From: Lachnospiraceae bacterium
Lineage (GTDB): Bacteria; Bacillota; Clostridia; Lachnospirales; Lachnospiraceae
Assembly (NCBI GenBank): GCA_900764225.1
Contig: CAAFNG010000339.1
Coordinates: 1 to 41,265, forward strand
Length of the DNA stretch: 41,265 bases
Direction: 5' to 3'
Part shown: piece by piece, positions 38,562-41,265 of the stretch
How the letters are laid out: every line of letters starts with the position of its first letter
Numbering within the stretch: position 1 is the first letter of the stretch
Position numbers and translations under genes: made by a program
The notes under the pieces: generated by a model
Told to the model about the DNA's origin: nothing
Seen by the model: the letters and a program-made list of their open reading frames with translations, nothing else
Databases searched by the model: none

Positions 38562-39515
38562 TCAGTCCTTTCTTGCTGTCACAGATACCCACTCACCCTG
38601 ATGTGTCACTTCCACAAGCGTAAGTCCTGCATCTTTTACAGCCTGTACCACAACGTCTTCCTTCACATCCAGAATACCGGATGTGATATAGTAAGCACCT
38701 TTTTTCATCTGTGCAACGATCACCGGTGTCAGCGGCACCAGAACATCAGCCAGGATGTTTGCTGTTACGATATCATATTTCTCATAGCCGACCTGATCCT
38801 GAACAGCTTTGTCATCGATAATGTTTCCGATCATCATGTCAAAAGATTCTTCTCTGATATCATTAGCTTCCTTGTTCTCGGACACTGCCGGAACTGCACA
38901 TGGATCGAGATCTGTACCAACTACATGGCCTGCCCCAAGCTTCAGTGCAACGATTCCAAGAATACCACTTCCGGTTCCTACATCCAGAAGCTCGTCTCCC
39001 GGCTTTACGAATTTTTTCAGCTGACGGATCACAAGCTGAGTAGTCTCATGCATTCCTGTACCAAAAGCAGTTCCCGGATCAATGTGAAGGATCATCTTAT
39101 CCTTATCCTCTTCCTTCACCTCTTCCCAGGACGGTACGATAAGAATATCATCCACATAGAACTGATGGAAATACTGTTTCCAGTTATTGATCCAGTCCTT
39201 ATCCTCTGTCTGGGATTCTGTGATCGTAGCTTCTCCGATATCTACAAAACTTCTCAGATCCTCAAGTGCAGCTCGTACATCCTTCAGAATTGCCTCTGTA
39301 TCTGCATCCTCCTCCAGATAAAAGTTCAGATACGCAATGCCGTCATCTGCCGGTCCTTCAGGCATGATATCCACGAACATCTGCGCCTTGTCCTCATCGG
39401 TCAGCGGCTGCTTGTCCTGAATCTCTACGCCTTCGATTCCCACTTCGGCAAGTGTACAGATCACGATATCCTCTGCCTCTGTTTTTGTCTTAAGTGTAAA
39501 ACGGTTCCATTTCAT
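38562..39515 (-). CDS. prmA: Ribosomal protein L11 methyltransferase
   Basis: A 317-residue SAM methyltransferase that methylates lysines and the N-terminus of ribosomal protein L11. The N-terminal 110 residues bind the substrate. The SAM site is LLDVGTGSGILGIVALKLGAGHVVGTDLD near residue 180, preceded by DPGTAFGTGMHETT. The NILADVLVPL motif near 250 marks the family. It is preceded by a strong terminator after dnaJ, so it probably has its own promoter; I found no convincing one in 39516-39626. AAGGAG lies 9-10 nt before the ATG. rsmE follows after 4 nt. Confidence 0.95.
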   Translation of the reverse strand: MKWNRFTLKTKTEAEDIVICTLAEVGIEGVEIQDKQPLTDEDKAQMFVDIMPEGPADDGIAYLNFYLEEDADTEAILKDVRAALEDLRSFVDIGEATITESQTEDKDWINNWKQYFHQFYVDDILIVPSWEEVKEEDKDKMILHIDPGTAFGTGMHETTQLVIRQLKKFVKPGDELLDVGTGSGILGIVALKLGAGHVVGTDLDPCAVPAVSENKEANDIREESFDMMIGNIIDDKAVQDQVGYEKYDIVTANILADVLVPLTPVIVAQMKKGAYYITSGILDVKEDVVVQAVKDAGLTLVEVTHQGEWVSVTARKD

Positions 39516-39626
39516 ATTTTTATATCTCCTTATGCTGTGTACACATCTATGGATTTCTTTTCCTGTCTATCGCCCATTTCTCTTCATCTGTAAATAGGCA
39601 CTTCTTTTAATATACACGAATACAGT

Positions 39627-39658
39627 AAAAAAAGAAAGAGGCTTTTTGCGCCTCTTTC
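39627..39658 (-). terminator. Terminator after dnaJ
   Basis: GAAAGAGGC (39634-39642) pairs with GCCTCTTTC (39650-39658) around a 7-nt loop. On the minus strand seven T residues follow (complement of 39627-39633), 16 nt past the dnaJ stop. Confidence 0.92.
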
Positions 39659-39673
39659 CTCTTTTTGATCTAT

Positions 39674-40867
39674 TTACTCGTCCTCAAGCTTCTCTTTGAA
39701 TTTTTCAAAAATATTCTTTTTCTTTTTTTCAGTTTTTTCTGAAGTCTCTGCTGTACTCTCTGTTACCGGACGGTTTCCGCATGCGGCATCAAAAGCTTCC
39801 AGAGCTTTTTTCGCTTCTGCATTAAGGTTCGTCGGTGTCTGAACGACCAGTGTTACATAATGGTCACCACGAACGTTCTTGTTACGCAGTGACGGAACAC
39901 CTTTGCCTTTCAGACGGATTCTTGTATCAGTCTGTGTTCCCGGCTTCACCTCATAAGTAACCTCGCCGTCAACAGTATTGATACGCATCTCACCGCCAAG
40001 TGCAGCCTGAGCAAATGTGATCGGAGCTGTTGAAAAGATATTCATATCCTGTCTCTGGAAGATCGGATGACGGGCTACATTTACCTCGACCAGCAGATCT
40101 CCTCTGGCACCGCCGTTGGTTCCCGGCTCACCCTTCTCACGGATACGAATACACTGACCATTGTCAATACCAGCCGGTACAGATACCTGAATCTTCTTTC
40201 TGGAAGATGTATATCCGGTTCCGTGGCAGGCACTGCATTTATCCTTGATCACCTTACCGGTTCCGTTACAGTCCGGACAGGTCTGAACATTACGTACCAT
40301 ACCAAACATGGACTGCTGGGTATAAACGATCTGACCCTGACCTTTACATTTCGGACAGGTTACCGGTGAAGTTCCCGGCTTCGCACCGGTTCCGTGGCAT
40401 GTGGTACACTCATCTTTCAAAACGATCTCCAGCTCTTTCTCGCATCCGAAAACCGCTTCCTCAAAAGTAATGTTCACACGTGCACGAAGGTTGGCCCCCT
40501 TCATCGGTCCGTTATTGGCCCGTCTGCTTCTGCCTCCGCCGCCGAAAAGGTCTCCGAAAATATCTCCGAAGATATCTCCCATATCTGCGCCGTTGAAGTC
40601 GAATCCGCCAAAGCCGCCGGCTCCGCCTCCGCCGCCATTTTCGAACGCTGCATGACCAAACTGATCATACTGTCTTCTCTTATCGGCGTCACTTAATACG
40701 GAATAAGCCTCTGTAGCTTCTTTGAATTTCGCCTCAGCCTCTTTATCACCCGGATTTACATCCGGGTGATATTTCTTGGCCAGCTTACGATATGCTTTTT
40801 TTAATGTTGCGTCGTCGGCGTTTTTATCTACACCTAAGACTTCATAATAATCTCTTTTATCAGCCAT
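39674..40867 (-). CDS. dnaJ: Chaperone protein DnaJ
   Basis: A 397-residue type I J-protein that delivers unfolded clients to DnaK and stimulates its ATPase. The J domain (residues 1-70) has the HPD motif in [11 protein letters not shown] Gly/Phe-rich linker follows ([25 protein letters not shown]). Four CxxCxGxG zinc repeats lie at about 155-225 ([32 protein letters not shown]). The C-terminal substrate-binding beta domains are complete, and the last 45 residues are a charged tail. It starts 22 nt after dnaK, as in the standard hrcA-grpE-dnaK-dnaJ operon. Confidence 0.97.
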   Translation of the reverse strand: MADKRDYYEVLGVDKNADDATLKKAYRKLAKKYHPDVNPGDKEAEAKFKEATEAYSVLSDADKRRQYDQFGHAAFENGGGGGAGGFGGFDFNGADMGDIFGDIFGDLFGGGGRSRRANNGPMKGANLRARVNITFEEAVFGCEKELEIVLKDECTTCHGTGAKPGTSPVTCPKCKGQGQIVYTQQSMFGMVRNVQTCPDCNGTGKVIKDKCSACHGTGYTSSRKKIQVSVPAGIDNGQCIRIREKGEPGTNGGARGDLLVEVNVARHPIFQRQDMNIFSTAPITFAQAALGGEMRINTVDGEVTYEVKPGTQTDTRIRLKGKGVPSLRNKNVRGDHYVTLVVQTPTNLNAEAKKALEAFDAACGNRPVTESTAETSEKTEKKKKNIFEKFKEKLEDE

Positions 40868-40889
40868 TGTTATTTATTTCCTACTTGTC

Positions 40890-41237
40890 TTAGACTTCCT
40901 TGTAATCAGCATCTACAACATCATCGCCGTATCCTGCTTCATTTCCGCCCTGAGCACCAGCGTTTCCGCCCATGTTGCCCATATCCGGTCCAGGACCAGC
41001 CTGACCCTGAGCTCCCTGAGTCTGCTCATACATCTTGGAGAACAGTTTCTGTGCGCTTTCCATCATCTTCTCCTGTGCAGCCTTGATGTCTGCTACCTGA
41101 GAATCTGTAAGCTCCTGAGCGTTTGCTGTCTGAGCAAGAAGATCTTTCAGTGCATTTAAGTCAGCCTCAACGCTTGCTTTATCGTTTGCGTCAAGCTTGT
41201 CGCCAGCTTCTTTCAGTGCATTCTCAACCTGGAATAC
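40890..41237 (-). CDS. dnaK: Chaperone DnaK, C-terminal end only
   Basis: Only the last 115 residues of DnaK are present: the helical lid (VFQVENALKEAGDKLDANDK) and the disordered Gly/Asn/Gln-rich tail ending VVDADYKEV, typical of DnaK C-termini. Genomic sequence stops at 41237 because adapter begins at 41238. An apparent start codon at 41252 giving MYKRQ in front of this frame is read from the adapter and must not be annotated. dnaJ follows after 22 nt. The rest of the hrcA-grpE-dnaK locus should lie beyond the contig end. Confidence 0.97.
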   Translation of the reverse strand, partial: VFQVENALKEAGDKLDANDKASVEADLNALKDLLAQTANAQELTDSQVADIKAAQEKMMESAQKLFSKMYEQTQGAQGQAGPGPDMGNMGGNAGAQGGNEAGYGDDVVDADYKEV

Positions 41238-41265
41238 CTGTCTCTTATACACATCTGACGCTGCC
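41238..41265. other. Illumina Nextera adapter (library artefact)
   Basis: These 28 bases equal the reverse complement of the Nextera read-1 adapter, starting with the Tn5 mosaic end (CTGTCTCTTATACACATCT) and running into GACGCTGCC. Together with 1-47, it shows the contig was extended into untrimmed adapter at both ends. Confidence 0.97.

Noticed and set aside
37019..38623. A 534-codon open frame antisense to the desulfurase and rsmE genes
   Set aside because: Spans two certain genes on the other strand and shows no motif of its own.

Overview
The window reads as one contig from a Gram-positive, endospore-forming anaerobe of the class Clostridia, most likely family Lachnospiraceae. The reasons are a spoIIGA-sigE pair, a sigK gene, a T-box ahead of thrS, Shine-Dalgarno sites of the AGGAGG type, and two large proteins of the DUF5716/DUF5717 type that I associate with Lachnospiraceae. 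Family and genus are inferred from gene content only. Both ends carry Illumina Nextera adapter (1-47 and 41238-41265), so the contig is artificially bounded, and both terminal genes (an HD hydrolase and dnaK) are cut by library sequence rather than by biology.

Layout. 48-5816 (mostly minus): partial HD hydrolase, a GH78 alpha-L-rhamnosidase with an upstream AraC-type regulator, a decayed Gfo/Idh oxidoreductase, and a small glyoxalase-fold protein. 6030-7824: the spoIIG locus (spoIIGA-sigE) with a Spo0A-type promoter of unusually long spacing. 7942-8992: aroE on the plus strand with a promoter and a perfect palindrome. 9007-11371: thrS with a threonine T-box. 11394-16438: a ydcF-like/SEC-C pair, a membrane-tethered HAD protein, and purB-purA. 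16446-19050: an amino-acid ABC transporter (binding protein, permease, ATPase). 19047-21410: a LytTR regulator lacking its phospho-acceptor Asp, diverging from a large XRE-type regulator.

21411-27078 is the least explained part. It is a tightly overlapping operon encoding a 1179-residue repeat protein (DUF5717-like), an actin/Hsp70-fold protein (DUF5716-like), and a third protein interrupted by two consecutive in-frame TAG codons. It diverges from sigK (27180-27809), which appears to lack a pro-sequence.

27848-33507 is a long minus-strand operon whose backbone matches the Bacillus alaS-downstream order: ireB, ruvX, DUF1292, a short MltG-like protein, trmR and trhP. RNase J and a YlbF-family protein are inserted in it. 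33571-41237 corresponds to the Bacillus dnaK-dnaJ-prmA-rsmE-mtaB order, here interrupted by a cysteine desulfurase-thiI pair and by a plus-strand HPr-like gene that has lost the phosphorylatable histidine. The right half is therefore dominated by translation quality: tRNA modification (mo5U34, s4U8, ms2t6A37), rRNA and L11 methylation, chaperones and RNA decay. No tRNA, rRNA, CRISPR array, insertion sequence or prophage was seen.
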